Shown one piece after another: positions 50,289 through 59,648 of a DNA stretch of 64,000 nucleotides. How positions within the stretch are numbered: position 1 is the first letter of the stretch; each line of letters starts with the position of its first letter. A program made the position numbers and the translations under genes. Source of the DNA: Pararhodonellum marinum (GTDB taxonomy: Bacteria > Bacteroidota > Bacteroidia > Cytophagales > Cyclobacteriaceae); assembly GCF_015354735.1 (NCBI RefSeq), contig NZ_JACEFJ010000004.1, positions 296,863 to 360,862 on the forward strand, written 5' to 3'. A model generated the notes under the pieces. That model worked only from the letters and a program-made list of their open reading frames with translations. It searched no databases and had not been told where the DNA came from.

Positions 50289-50771
50289 TTAGTCGTTCAC
50301 CCTGCTCATTGGAAATGCAATTTTTCTTTCGTCCCCATTCCTTAATCCGGAAATCTCGGCGACCAAGGAATCATTATGAATCATCCTGTAAGCAATCACC
50401 TGCGGAAAATCATGGGATAAGTTTTCAAAAACCATGGCTGAATCTGTCAGATTTTTCATTTCAAATCGGACTGGTTGTCCGTTGTTTTGGTCCACAACGA
50501 TGGGAATATACAACAGCTTATCGGCCTCCTCCACCAACTTAATGGATTCCAAAACCACTGTATCTCCATTATTGATGTAAAAACTTTTCCCTGACATTTC
50601 CATCTCATTGACCCATTTCCACGTTTCGAAGAGACTGCCGCGGGAAGTTTTGTTTTCCCAAGTTCCCAACAGCCATTGGGTTTTATGGATGTATTTGTTG
50701 GAAATAGAAAGCCATCCACTTATCAAGCAAGCGATTAAGAATAAACCTACGGGATAGCCAATTTTTTTCAT
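50289..50771 (-). CDS. DUF6265-like exported protein
   Basis: 160 residues with an N-terminal signal or anchor (LFLIACLISGWLSI). The mature part shows W-L-L-G-T-W-E-N-K-T, F-E-T-W-K-W-V-N-E-M-E-M-S-G-K-S-F, V-L-E-S-I-K-L-V and V-F-E-N-L-S-H-D-F-P-Q-V-I-A-Y, the DUF6265 pattern (beta-barrel fold like lipocalins, function unknown). A LGTWEN-type start is common for these extracytoplasmic proteins. It stands next to the repeat element and may be transcribed alone. Confidence 0.8.
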   Translation of the reverse strand: MKKIGYPVGLFLIACLISGWLSISNKYIHKTQWLLGTWENKTSRGSLFETWKWVNEMEMSGKSFYINNGDTVVLESIKLVEEADKLLYIPIVVDQNNGQPVRFEMKNLTDSAMVFENLSHDFPQVIAYRMIHNDSLVAEISGLRNGDERKIAFPMSRVND

Positions 50772-51277
50772 GGTTTTTTAATAAATGGACAATTCATTGA
50801 AAATTTCAACCTCATTGTTTTACCACTATTCATTAAGTTACCTGTTTTTTCTTGTTTATTGCATTATAAATATATCATTATTTTTTTGTAAGTGATTGGT
50901 TGAAAATCGCTTAGGTATTTTCCATGGAGATTATTCAAAGATCCAGGACTCTGAAAAATAAATTGTATTTGAAGCAATCAGGCAAACACACCAAACCAAA
51001 ATGAACGAAAGATATCTGTTCATTTAGTGTAAAATACCTATAACAAATAAAGTACGGCCAATCCAGTATATCCCCATTCATCTAAAATTATGGGCCATTT
51101 AATTGAAAACCCATTACATTTAGAAAAGTAAGGGTTTGTAAGGCTTCATTTTGACATTTCTTAAAAAATTATAATAAGTTACTTTGCAATTTGAATTGAA
51201 AAAATGATAACTTTAAAATTCATTATTAAAAAAGAAACCGTTTAACCTTTAATTTAAAGTCCATTAAAATCTAAACT
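50772..51277. other. 506-bp AT-rich intergenic region, promoter region of ExbB operon
   Basis: No gene fits. The stretch is strongly AT-rich and separates the minus-strand DUF6265 gene from the exbB start. It contains one perfect 8-bp inverted repeat, AAATGAAC (50999-51006) and GTTCATTT (51018-51025) with an 11-nt centre. A promoter for exbB is expected, but no exact TTTG-N19-TAnnTTTG match was found. Confidence 0.5.
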
Positions 51278-52084
51278 ATGAAAAAGTTAATCACTTATTT
51301 CATGCTTTCTGGAATTCTACTTTCTCCGATGATCACGAAAGCTCAAGATGAATCAGATGTATCTGAAGACACTGTTGAAGCGGTGGCGCCAGCACCCGCC
51401 CCAGCCCCAACCCCAGTTATGGTAGATGATGATATCGTAGAAGAGGAAAAAGGCTTCCACCAAGTCATCAAGGAGAAATTTATAGAAGGTGATCCCACCT
51501 ACATGACTCCAGTATTGATTTGTTTGATCTTAGGTCTTGCTGTGGCCCTGGAAAGGATCATCACCCTTAATCTTTCCACCACCAACACCAAAAAATTATT
51601 GGCCAGAGTTGAAGATGCTTTGGACCAAGGAGGCATTGAAGCTGCCAAAGACGTAACCAAAAGCACTAAAGGTCCTGTTGCATCTATCTTCACCCAAGGT
51701 TTGATGCGCTACTCCGAAGGCATAGACATGGTAGAAAAATCCATCATTGCTTATGGTTCTGTAGAAATGGGTAGACTAGAGAAAGGCCTCGTTTGGATTT
51801 CTTTATTTATTTCCCTTGCACCTATGCTAGGTTTCATGGGTACAGTAATTGGTATGATCGGAGCATTTGACTCCATTGAGGCTGCCGGTGATATTTCCCC
51901 ATCCCTAGTGGCTGGTGGTATCAAAATCGCCCTTTTGACCACAGTGGCTGGTTTGATAGTTGCGATCATCCTACAATTATTCTATAACTATTGCGTTGCT
52001 AAAATAGATTCTTTGGTTAATGACATGGAGGACGCTTCCATCTCATTGGTTGATTTGCTTGTGAAGCACAAACTAACTAAATAA
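51278..52084 (+). CDS. exbB: ExbB/MotA/TolQ-type proton channel subunit
   Basis: 268 residues. A hydrophobic N-terminal segment and an Ala/Pro-rich linker (A-P-A-P-A-P-A-P-T-P) precede three channel helices of the MotA/TolQ/ExbB family: LICLILGLAVALERIITLNL, W-I-S-L-F-I-S-L-A-P-M-L-G-F-M-G-T-V-I-G-M-I-G-A-F and a long TM3 (IKIALLTTVAGLIVAIILQLF). The G-F-M-G-T-V motif is typical. It forms, with ExbD, a proton-driven motor that energises TonB-dependent receptors or a related function. No TonB gene is present here, which is common when TonB is encoded elsewhere. Confidence 0.9.
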   Translation: MKKLITYFMLSGILLSPMITKAQDESDVSEDTVEAVAPAPAPAPTPVMVDDDIVEEEKGFHQVIKEKFIEGDPTYMTPVLICLILGLAVALERIITLNLSTTNTKKLLARVEDALDQGGIEAAKDVTKSTKGPVASIFTQGLMRYSEGIDMVEKSIIAYGSVEMGRLEKGLVWISLFISLAPMLGFMGTVIGMIGAFDSIEAAGDISPSLVAGGIKIALLTTVAGLIVAIILQLFYNYCVAKIDSLVNDMEDASISLVDLLVKHKLTK

Positions 52085-52142
52085 AATTTAGTTAGTTCTT
52101 GTTTTGTCCAAAAGAAATTATTAACTTAAGAATTAATTAGAT

Positions 52143-52472
52143 ATGGATTCTATAGATATTTTCCTATACGCAGCAGACCTTTTGATTATTGTGGGTGTGA
52201 TTTTGGCAGTCGTTATGCCATTGATCAAATCCTTGGATAATCCAAAAAGCCTGTTAAAAACAGCAGCGGGAATAGTCGGTATCTTGGTTTTGTTTTTCAT
52301 TGCTTACTCTATTTCTGGCAGTGAGGTACTACCCAAATATGCGGCAGATCCCTTTAATTTGACACCGGGTACTTCCAAGTTGGTTGGAGGTACGCTAATT
52401 ACCGTATATTTCCTTTTTATTCTGGCGATAGGCGGTATTGTATTTACAGAAATCAACAAATTAACTAAATAA
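52143..52472 (+). CDS. small membrane protein between ExbB and ExbD
   Basis: 109 residues with three hydrophobic segments (YAADLLIIVGVILAVVMPLI, AAGIVGILVLFFIAYSISG and LVGGTLITVYFLFILAIGGIVF). It overlaps the downstream ExbD gene by one base (52472), so translation is coupled. The position between ExbB and ExbD is conserved in Bacteroidota, which suggests an accessory subunit of the motor complex. Confidence 0.7.
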   Translation: MDSIDIFLYAADLLIIVGVILAVVMPLIKSLDNPKSLLKTAAGIVGILVLFFIAYSISGSEVLPKYAADPFNLTPGTSKLVGGTLITVYFLFILAIGGIVFTEINKLTK

Positions 52473-53113
52473 TGGCAGGTAAGAGAAGCAGAATGGTTCA
52501 GGAGGTAAATGCAGGGTCCATGGCGGATATCGCCTTCCTGTTGCTTATCTTCTTCCTTGTGACGACAACCATTGCTTCGGACAAGGGTATACTTAATATC
52601 CTTCCCCCAAAGCAAGATCCCAATCAGCCCCCACCGGAAGTTGAACTGAACGAAAGGAATATTTTTAATATTCTGATCAATGCCAACGACCAGTTGCTGA
52701 TTGAGGGTGAATTCAGAGACAATACAGAAGGTTTATCAGCAGATATCAAGAAGTTTATCTTGAACTTCGGTAGGCCCGATGAAGATGCCATGTCGCTGTT
52801 CAACAGCCTTCCGGCCTCATTGAGGTCTCAGGCCGAGGCAGACCCAAACTCTTCTGATTATCCTGGAGCTGGCGGTGCAGTAGTATCTATTAAAACCAAC
52901 AGAGGTACCAGCTATGAGCGTTACCTGGAGGTTTTGGATTTGGTCAAAAAAGCCTATTTTGACATTTATGCCGAAAGGGTTGGCATTACCACAGATCAAT
53001 ACCGGGCTCTTTCAAGCCGGGATGCTGCTGAAAAGGAATTGATGGATAGAGGAAAAGAAGGTATTCCTATGGCAATCTCTATCGCGGAACCAGATAAAAT
53101 TGGATCAGAGTAA
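52472..53113 (+). CDS. exbD: ExbD-type biopolymer transport protein (first copy)
   Basis: 213 residues. The N-terminal membrane helix (A-G-S-M-A-D-I-A-F-L-L-L-I-F-F-L-V-T-T) contains the Asp used for proton conduction in A-D-I. A periplasmic domain follows with N-I-L-I-N-A-N-D-Q-L-L-I-E and V-V-S-I-K-T-N-R-G-T-S-Y. It is larger than ordinary ExbD (around 140-150 residues) because of an insert in the periplasmic part. It is one base from the small membrane protein gene and one base from the second ExbD. Confidence 0.85.
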   Translation: MAGKRSRMVQEVNAGSMADIAFLLLIFFLVTTTIASDKGILNILPPKQDPNQPPPEVELNERNIFNILINANDQLLIEGEFRDNTEGLSADIKKFILNFGRPDEDAMSLFNSLPASLRSQAEADPNSSDYPGAGGAVVSIKTNRGTSYERYLEVLDLVKKAYFDIYAERVGITTDQYRALSSRDAAEKELMDRGKEGIPMAISIAEPDKIGSE

Positions 53114-53114
53114 T

Positions 53115-53573
53115 ATGGCAAAGTTCAAGAAAAAAACCAATACCAAGGAGAATATCCCCACATCGGCATTGCCTGATATCATCTTCATGTTGCTGTTTTT
53201 CTTTATGGTGACCACCGTATTGAGAGATCAGGAGCTTTTGGTGGAACAAAAACTACCACAGGCCACCCAGCTTCAAAAGATGGAAAAGAAATCATTGATC
53301 AAGTACCTTTTTGTAGGTAAGCCAAAAAATACGGCCCTATACGGTACAGAACCTAGAATTCAGGCCAATGATGTTTTGATCAATACTTCAGATATCCTTC
53401 TTTGGGTTAGCCAAGAGAAAGATAAACTGTCTGAGGTGGAAAGGGATCAAATTACCGTATCCATGAAAGCTGACCGAGAGGTGAAAATGGGCCCTATTTC
53501 GGATATTCAGTTCGAACTCAGAGAAGCGGATGCCAGAAAGCTGATGTATGCGTCGGTGGGTAGAGTGGAGTAA
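53115..53573 (+). CDS. exbD: ExbD-type biopolymer transport protein (second copy)
   Basis: 152 residues from ATG 53115 (an in-frame TTG at 53100 would lie inside the previous gene). N-terminal helix A-L-P-D-I-I-F-M-L-L-F-F-F-M-V-T-T-V, with the Asp at D-I-I in the proton path, and a periplasmic part with L-I-K-Y-L-F-V-G and D-Q-I-T-V-S-M-K-A-D. Two different ExbD subunits beside one ExbB are common in Bacteroidota. A classic terminator follows. Confidence 0.85.
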   Translation: MAKFKKKTNTKENIPTSALPDIIFMLLFFFMVTTVLRDQELLVEQKLPQATQLQKMEKKSLIKYLFVGKPKNTALYGTEPRIQANDVLINTSDILLWVSQEKDKLSEVERDQITVSMKADREVKMGPISDIQFELREADARKLMYASVGRVE

Positions 53574-53601
53574 AGAGAATCAATAAATCATGATAGAATA
53601 T

Positions 53602-53631
53602 AAAGAGCTGCCTGGTGCAGCTTTTTTTTTT
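53602..53631 (+). terminator. rho-independent terminator of the Exb operon
   Basis: AGCTGC (53606-53611) pairs with GCAGCT (53617-53622) around CTGGT, extended by A/T pairs, and is followed directly by ten or so T. It is 33 bp past the second exbD. Confidence 0.9.
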
Positions 53632-53827
53632 GGATTAAAATTTTCCAGCTGTCCGGTGATATGGGAGTCATCGGGTATACCAAACGGCAACCAATAAGAA
53701 TTTTTAAGTTGCTTTTCAGTGTGCTAAACTGGAAGAAGTATCCCCAGGCCAAATAATGAACAGGTTCCCATCATCCTGAGGTTGAAAATAAAAACTTCTT
53801 AAAATAAATTTATTTTTATATTTAAAG

Positions 53828-55159
53828 ATGATTTCTCTAAAGTTGGGAAGCAAGAAGAAGGTGCAGACTGCTTGGGCCATGTATGATTGGGCCAATTCGG
53901 TGTATAGCCTGGTCATCACCTCTACCATTTTCCCTGTTTACTTCAATTCCGTAACCAAATCTGTCACTGAGAATGATGTGGTGTCTTTCTTCGGTTTTCA
54001 GATTGTCAATACGGTTTTGTATTCTTATTCCATATCCTTTTCTTTTTTGGTGGTGGCACTGATATCCCCCTTGCTTTCAGGGATGGCTGATTCCGGTGGC
54101 AAGAAGCTCCTTTTTATGAAACTTTTTGCCTACTTGGGATCATTGGCCTGCATTGGCCTGTTCTTTTTTGATGGCAGTAACCTGGAATATGGTATCATGT
54201 GTAGCATTTTGGCAAGTATAGGGTATGCCGGAAGTATTGTGTTTTACAATGCCTTTCTGCCGGAAATAGCAGATGAAAGCGAATACGATTTCTTAAGTGC
54301 CCGTGGCTTTGCCCTAGGATACATAGGCAGTGTCATTTTGTTGGTGGCCAATTTGCTTATGATTGAGTTTCCCGGGTATTTCGGATTGTCTGATGGCAGT
54401 CAGGCTGCCCGTTGGTCTTTTCTAATAACGGGAATTTGGTGGGCAGCTTTTTCTCAAATTCCTTTCAAATATCTTCCTGACAATCCTTACAAGAAAAAAG
54501 TATCCAAATCCCTGTTGTTGAAAGGATACAAGGAAATCCGGAGTGTCTTCAGAGAAGTCCGTTCCCAAAAAGTGATGAACCGCTTTTTGGCGGCTTTTCT
54601 TTTTTACAGTATGGGGGTGCAAACCGTCATGTATTTGGCTGCCACCTTTGGAGATAAGGAGTTAGGCCTTCCTGGTGACAAGCTGATTCTGACCATTTTG
54701 ATCATTCAATTGGTGGCGATAATAGGCAGTTACTTATTTGCCTACATCTCCAAAGTCCATGGCAATCGGTTATCCCTTTTGATCATGGTGTTCATATGGA
54801 TTGTGATCTGTGTAGGTGCTTACTTTGTTTACCATGAATACCAGTTTTACGCCTTGGCTTTCGTGGTGGGAATGGTCATGGGTGGTATTCAGTCCCAGTC
54901 TAGATCCACCTATTCCAAATTGATTCCAACCGAAACCACTGACCACGCCTCATACTTCAGTTTTTATGATGTAACAGAAAAAATTGCCATAGTTATCGGC
55001 ACTTTCTCCTATGGCCTTATCGAACAAATTACCGGAAACATGCGCAATAGTTCTTTGTTCTTGGGCTTGTTCTTTGTGGTTGGGATTGGGTTTTTGATCT
55101 TGGTGAAAATCCCTAAACCCCAAGTTGAATTGGCCAAAGTCCCCTTAGCACATGATTAA
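53828..55159 (+). CDS. UMF1/Atg22-type major facilitator transporter
   Basis: 443 residues with about twelve membrane helices. W-A-M-Y-D-W-A-N-S at the N-terminus (residues about 16-24) is the signature of the UMF1 family (related to fungal Atg22), which export amino acids or peptides. Other features are P-L-L-S-G-M-A-D-S-G-G and the late Q-S-Q-S-R-S-T-Y. The substrate is unknown. The gene overlaps the next (nnr) by 8 bp, so both are in one transcript. Confidence 0.85.
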   Translation: MISLKLGSKKKVQTAWAMYDWANSVYSLVITSTIFPVYFNSVTKSVTENDVVSFFGFQIVNTVLYSYSISFSFLVVALISPLLSGMADSGGKKLLFMKLFAYLGSLACIGLFFFDGSNLEYGIMCSILASIGYAGSIVFYNAFLPEIADESEYDFLSARGFALGYIGSVILLVANLLMIEFPGYFGLSDGSQAARWSFLITGIWWAAFSQIPFKYLPDNPYKKKVSKSLLLKGYKEIRSVFREVRSQKVMNRFLAAFLFYSMGVQTVMYLAATFGDKELGLPGDKLILTILIIQLVAIIGSYLFAYISKVHGNRLSLLIMVFIWIVICVGAYFVYHEYQFYALAFVVGMVMGGIQSQSRSTYSKLIPTETTDHASYFSFYDVTEKIAIVIGTFSYGLIEQITGNMRNSSLFLGLFFVVGIGFLILVKIPKPQVELAKVPLAHD

Positions 55160-56654
55160 TGTAATAAAAGGATCTGCCGTAAAAGAACTGGATGCCAAAC
55201 ATATCCTGAAACATGAAATTTCTTCCTGGGATTTGATGGAAAAGGCAGCACAGGCTTTTGTGCATTGGTATGTGGGGCTATTTGATCCTTCCCTTTCCAC
55301 GGCGATTTTCTGTGGGACCGGGAATAATGGGGGAGATGGCTTGGCCATAGGTAGGATTTTGCATAGACAGGGATATAGGGTGTTAATTTGTCTTGTAGGA
55401 GACCCGACACAAGGATCAAGCGACTTTAAATCCAACCTGAAAAGATTACCGGCTGACTTGTCCGTATTGGAATTTAAACCTGGTGATAAACTTGCTCATT
55501 TACAGAGTGAGGTGTTGATCGATGCCTTGTTTGGAGTGGGACTTAACAGGCCATTAGAAGGTAAATACAAGGAGTTGGTGGAGGCATTGAATCAAGCTTC
55601 CGGAAAACGGATAGCCATTGACCTTCCCTCTGGACTTCCTTCAGATGGTGTGGGTTTCGGAACTGCAGTCAAGGCTGATTATACCTTGACGTTCCAGTTT
55701 CCCAAGTTGGCCTTACTAATCCCTGAAAATGCCCCTTTTTCAGGAAAAGTAGTGGTACAAGACATAGGAATAGATCCTATTTTGATGGAGGAGTTTTCCT
55801 CAGGAAGGTATTTTTTAGAGGAAAAAGACGTGCCTTCTTTGCACAGGGAATTTTCCAGATTCAGCCACAAAGGAGATTTTGGTAAGGTATTGTTGGTCGG
55901 GGGAAGTCAGGGTAAAATTGGAGCCGTTTATTTGGCTGGAAAAGCGGCTTTAAAAACCGGAAGTGGTTTAGTGAGTGCCTTGGTGCCTGTTTGCGGACTG
56001 AATGTTCTACAGAGTAGTTGTCCAGAAATGATGGTCATTTGTAGCCAAGGAAAAGCAGCACTTAAGGGAGATATACCCATCCGCATCCAAGAATTCGATG
56101 CGGTTGGGATTGGCCCTGGTATGGGCCTAAGTGAAAGTTCTTCAAACTTTTTAAAAAAAATACTCCTTTCTGGAGTCAAGCATCTGGTGATAGATGCCGA
56201 TGGTCTTAATCATTTGGCACATAAGCCAAGTTTATTGGAACTCCTGCCACCTCACGCGGTACTCACGCCACACCTCAAAGAATTTGATCGACTGGTAGGA
56301 AAATGTAAAGACCACATCGAGAGGCTGGCTAAGGCAAAAAACTTTGCGGCTAAGTACGATTGTTATCTAGTGCTGAAAGGGGCCAATACGGTCATTACCT
56401 CTCCTGCTGGAAAGCAATGGTTCAATAGCACTGGGACCCATTACATGGCTACCGCAGGGGCTGGAGATGTGCTTACAGGCATGCTGACTTCTTTTTTGGG
56501 GCAGGGCTATGGAGCGGAAAAGGCAGCGCTCTGCGGGGTTTATCACCACGGATTGGCTGGAGAACTCGCCGGTGAACAAAATAGACGGGGGACCATGGCT
56601 ACTGATATCCTTGATCGCATTCCGCAGACCTTCACTCAATTAAACATCCTGTAA
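55152..56654 (+). CDS. nnr: bifunctional NAD(P)HX epimerase/dehydratase
   Basis: 500 residues. The N-terminal YjeF-type epimerase domain (about 1-215) has the phosphate-binding G-T-G-N-N-G-G-D-G at residues 55-63. The C-terminal dehydratase domain (about 230-495; ribokinase-like) has K-G-D-F-G-K-V-L-L-V-G-G-S, G-I-G-P-G-M-G and the late A-T-A-G-A-G-D-V-L-T-G motif with the catalytic Asp. It repairs hydrated NADH and NADPH. It overlaps the transporter gene by 8 bp. Confidence 0.92.
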   Translation: MINVIKGSAVKELDAKHILKHEISSWDLMEKAAQAFVHWYVGLFDPSLSTAIFCGTGNNGGDGLAIGRILHRQGYRVLICLVGDPTQGSSDFKSNLKRLPADLSVLEFKPGDKLAHLQSEVLIDALFGVGLNRPLEGKYKELVEALNQASGKRIAIDLPSGLPSDGVGFGTAVKADYTLTFQFPKLALLIPENAPFSGKVVVQDIGIDPILMEEFSSGRYFLEEKDVPSLHREFSRFSHKGDFGKVLLVGGSQGKIGAVYLAGKAALKTGSGLVSALVPVCGLNVLQSSCPEMMVICSQGKAALKGDIPIRIQEFDAVGIGPGMGLSESSSNFLKKILLSGVKHLVIDADGLNHLAHKPSLLELLPPHAVLTPHLKEFDRLVGKCKDHIERLAKAKNFAAKYDCYLVLKGANTVITSPAGKQWFNSTGTHYMATAGAGDVLTGMLTSFLGQGYGAEKAALCGVYHHGLAGELAGEQNRRGTMATDILDRIPQTFTQLNIL

Positions 56655-56727
56655 TATTCTGATTTTTTGGAAGTTTAAAAGAACTTAATCCTTTGGACAA
56701 GGGTTTACTTTTCAATGTTTTAAACTC

Positions 56728-57972
56728 ATGAATAAGGAAAAACTTTTACTCTGGACTTTAGCTGCGATCAATTTTACCCATATTGTCGACTTCATGATCC
56801 TTATGCCGTTGGGGCCTCAATTGATGAGGATGTTTGAGATCAGCCCCAGAGAATTTGGTATGTTGGTTTCTTCCTACACCTTTGCAGCAGGGTTCAGTAG
56901 TTTTTTGGGTGCTTTTGTATTGGATAAGTACGACCGGCGCACCATCATGTTGTGGGTCTTTTTTGGTTTTTTCCTGGGTACAGTGGCTTGTGCATTATCT
57001 CCAAATTACCTGATACTGTTGATAGCAAGGATCATTTCTGGTCTATTTGGAGGGCTGACCTCTGCCTTGATTCTGTCCATCATCGGAGATGTGATTCCGG
57101 ATAAGCGAAGAGGAAGGGCGATGGGATTGGTGATGGCTGCTTTTTCAGTAGCTTCAGTATTTGGGGTGCCCTTCAGTTTATTTATTGCCAGCCTTACCAA
57201 TTGGCATTTTCCATTTCTGTTCTTGGCCGGACTTTCCCTGATAATCCTTTGGATGATATACAAATTTATCCCTTCCATCACAGCACATATTGAAAAGCAG
57301 CAGATCAAGCCCAGTCCTGTGCAGGTAGTAAAAAGAGTAACAGGAAATCCCAATCAGATGCGGGCCATATCTTTGACCATTATGATGATGCTGGGCCAGT
57401 TTATGATCATTCCATTTATCAGTCCATACATGGTTTCGAATGTAGGCTTCTCCGAATTGGAATTGACCTACATCTATATGGCTGGAGGCCTGTTCACCAT
57501 ATTTACCTCTCCATGGGTTGGAAAATTGACCGACAAATACGGTAAGATAAAGATTTTTACCATATTTATGGCTTTCAACATCATTCCAATTGCGATCATT
57601 ACCAATTTGGGCCAAACTCCCATACCCTATGTTTTGCTGATTTCCACAATGTTTTTTGTGACTTCCAATGGGAGGATGGTTCCTGCTGCGGCACTGATCA
57701 CTGGAACAGCAAAAGTGGAAAATCGCGGCAGTTTCTTGAGTTTCAATTCGGCCGTTCAGCAGCTTGCTGCTGGTTTGGCCTCTTTCGTGGCAGGCCTGAT
57801 TCTGGCAGAAGGGATCAGCGGAGAATTGGTCAACTATGAAGTGGTTGGCTATATCGCAGTGGTTCTGAGTCTACTTTGTATTCCTCTGGCAAGGAGAATC
57901 AAAGTGGTAGATACTGGAGATCCTGATGTCATTTTGGATCCCGCAAAGAAAGTTTTGGTCAATAAAACATAA
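56728..57972 (+). CDS. MFS transporter (DHA1-like)
   Basis: 414 residues with about twelve hydrophobic helices. The loop between helices 2 and 3 carries L-D-K-Y-D-R-R-T-I-M, close to the usual D-R-x-G-R/K MFS motif, and G-D-V-I-P-D-K-R-R-G-R-A-M-G lies after helix 5. It likely exports a drug-like or sugar-type compound by proton exchange. It is on the same strand as nnr, 73 bp downstream. Confidence 0.8.
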   Translation: MNKEKLLLWTLAAINFTHIVDFMILMPLGPQLMRMFEISPREFGMLVSSYTFAAGFSSFLGAFVLDKYDRRTIMLWVFFGFFLGTVACALSPNYLILLIARIISGLFGGLTSALILSIIGDVIPDKRRGRAMGLVMAAFSVASVFGVPFSLFIASLTNWHFPFLFLAGLSLIILWMIYKFIPSITAHIEKQQIKPSPVQVVKRVTGNPNQMRAISLTIMMMLGQFMIIPFISPYMVSNVGFSELELTYIYMAGGLFTIFTSPWVGKLTDKYGKIKIFTIFMAFNIIPIAIITNLGQTPIPYVLLISTMFFVTSNGRMVPAAALITGTAKVENRGSFLSFNSAVQQLAAGLASFVAGLILAEGISGELVNYEVVGYIAVVLSLLCIPLARRIKVVDTGDPDVILDPAKKVLVNKT

Positions 57973-57976
57973 AAAA

Positions 57977-57996
57977 GCCGGATGTTGATGTCCGGC
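57977..57996. terminator. bidirectional terminator between MFS and asnS
   Basis: GCCGGA (57977-57982) pairs with TCCGGC (57991-57996) across TGTTGATG; an A6 run precedes it and TTT follows it. It sits between the stop codons of the convergent genes, so it can end both transcripts. Confidence 0.75.
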
Positions 57997-58005
57997 CTTT
58001 GGTAT

Positions 58006-59457
58006 CTAAAATTCTGCGTTTCCAGGGGTTCTGGGGAAGGCAATCACATCTCTGATATTACCCATTCCGGTAACAAATTGCACCATTCTTTCAAAACCCA
58101 AACCAAAACCGGCATGGGGTGTAGTGCCAAATCTTCGCGTCTCCAAATACCACCACATCTCCTCTTTGGGGATTCCCATCTCATCCATACGCTCGGTCAA
58201 TTTATCCAAGCGTTCCTCTCTTTGAGAACCACCTACGATTTCACCAATACCAGGAAACAAGATATCCATTGCGGCGACAGTTTTTCCGTCATCATTTTGG
58301 CGCATGTAGAAAGACTTAATTTCTTTGGGGTAATCGGAGAGGATCACTGGCTTTTTGAAGTGTTTTTCTACCAGGTATCTTTCATGTTCCGATTGCAAGT
58401 CCGATCCCCAACCTTCGATGAGGAAACTGAATTTCTTTTTCTTGTTTGGGTTGGAGTTTTTGAGGATGTCTATGGCTTCAGTGTACGTTAACCGCACAAA
58501 TTGATTTTCTACCACCATCTTTAGGCGATCAATCAGGCCCAATTCACTGCGCTGATCCGCTTTCTTTTGTTGTTCCTCCTCAGCTGCCCTTTGATCCAAA
58601 AAGGCAAGATCATCCTGGCAATGGTCTAAAGCATATGAAATGACGTATTTAAGAAAATCCTCAGCCAAATCTTGGTTATCTTCCGCATCATAAAAGGCCA
58701 TCTCAGGCTCAATCATCCAAAATTCTGCCAAGTGCCTGGTGGTATTGGAGTTTTCTGCCCTAAATGTAGGTCCAAATGTATAAATATCGGATAGCGCTAA
58801 CGCGGCCAGTTCTCCTTCCAGCTGTCCGGAGACGGTAAGATTGGTTTCCCTTTCAAAAAAATCCTGTTTGAAATCAATTTTCCCATCTAATGTCAGCGGA
58901 GGATTTTTCAGATCCAATGTGGTCACCTTAAAGGTTTCTCCTGCTCCTTCAGCATCAGAAGCCGTGATGATAGGGGTGTGGATGTAGAAAAAACCCTTGT
59001 CATTGAAATATTTGTGTACCGCAAAAGCCAAGGCATGCCTTACCCGGAAGATTGCCGCAAAAGTATTGGTCCTCATTCTTAGGTGGGCATTTTCCCTTAA
59101 GAATTCCATAGAATGTTTTTTGGGTTGCAACGGGAATTTTTCGGGGTCAGCTTCTCCCAGAACAGTGATAGATGCCGCTGCCAATTCAGCACTTTGACCG
59201 GCACCTTGGGAGGCCACCACCGTACCTTTTGCTTTAATACAAGCTCCCGTGCTTATTTTTCTAAGGACATCTTCATTGATCAGGCTTGGATCTGCTACGA
59301 TTTGGTAATTTTTGATGGTAGACCCGTCGTTCAAGGCAATAAAAGAAATGTGCTTATTGCTTCTCTTGGTCCTTACCCAACCCATTAGGGTTACCTGTTC
59401 TCCCAGCTTTCCCTCCTCTATCAGTTGTTTGATTTTTATTCTACGGTTGAATGCCAT
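58006..59457 (-). CDS. asnS: asparagine-tRNA ligase
   Basis: 483 residues. An N-terminal OB-fold anticodon-binding domain ([14 protein letters not shown]) precedes the class II catalytic core with motif 2 around [15 protein letters not shown] and motif 3 [10 protein letters not shown]. AsnRS is told apart from AspRS by W-M-I-E-P-E-M-A-F and [16 protein letters not shown]. It charges tRNA-Asn. The gene is divergent from rpoN, with 191 bp between starts. Confidence 0.95.
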   Translation of the reverse strand: MAFNRRIKIKQLIEEGKLGEQVTLMGWVRTKRSNKHISFIALNDGSTIKNYQIVADPSLINEDVLRKISTGACIKAKGTVVASQGAGQSAELAAASITVLGEADPEKFPLQPKKHSMEFLRENAHLRMRTNTFAAIFRVRHALAFAVHKYFNDKGFFYIHTPIITASDAEGAGETFKVTTLDLKNPPLTLDGKIDFKQDFFERETNLTVSGQLEGELAALALSDIYTFGPTFRAENSNTTRHLAEFWMIEPEMAFYDAEDNQDLAEDFLKYVISYALDHCQDDLAFLDQRAAEEEQQKKADQRSELGLIDRLKMVVENQFVRLTYTEAIDILKNSNPNKKKKFSFLIEGWGSDLQSEHERYLVEKHFKKPVILSDYPKEIKSFYMRQNDDGKTVAAMDILFPGIGEIVGGSQREERLDKLTERMDEMGIPKEEMWWYLETRRFGTTPHAGFGLGFERMVQFVTGMGNIRDVIAFPRTPGNAEF

Positions 59458-59648
59458 TTTTCAGTTTGCTTAGCCGGTTAAGATGATCTCTTTTCTTGTT
59501 CGTTTTGAACGGGAATGCAAAAAACGATATAATAAGCTTTTTATCAAAATTTTGATCTAATTTCCTAAATTTGAAAAACCATCTTGGAATAAGTGAAGAT
59601 GGCCAATCAGTCTAGCACAATAAAAAAGCTTAAAATATAGCATACCAT

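Noticed and set aside
51390..51425. Ala-Pro repeat in ExbB as a possible DNA repeat
   Set aside because: The run is a protein linker typical of this protein group; the codons vary and no tandem DNA unit is conserved.
55156..55419. Minus-strand frames inside nnr and the MFS gene
   Set aside because: They are shadows of strongly supported genes on the plus strand and have no motifs of their own.
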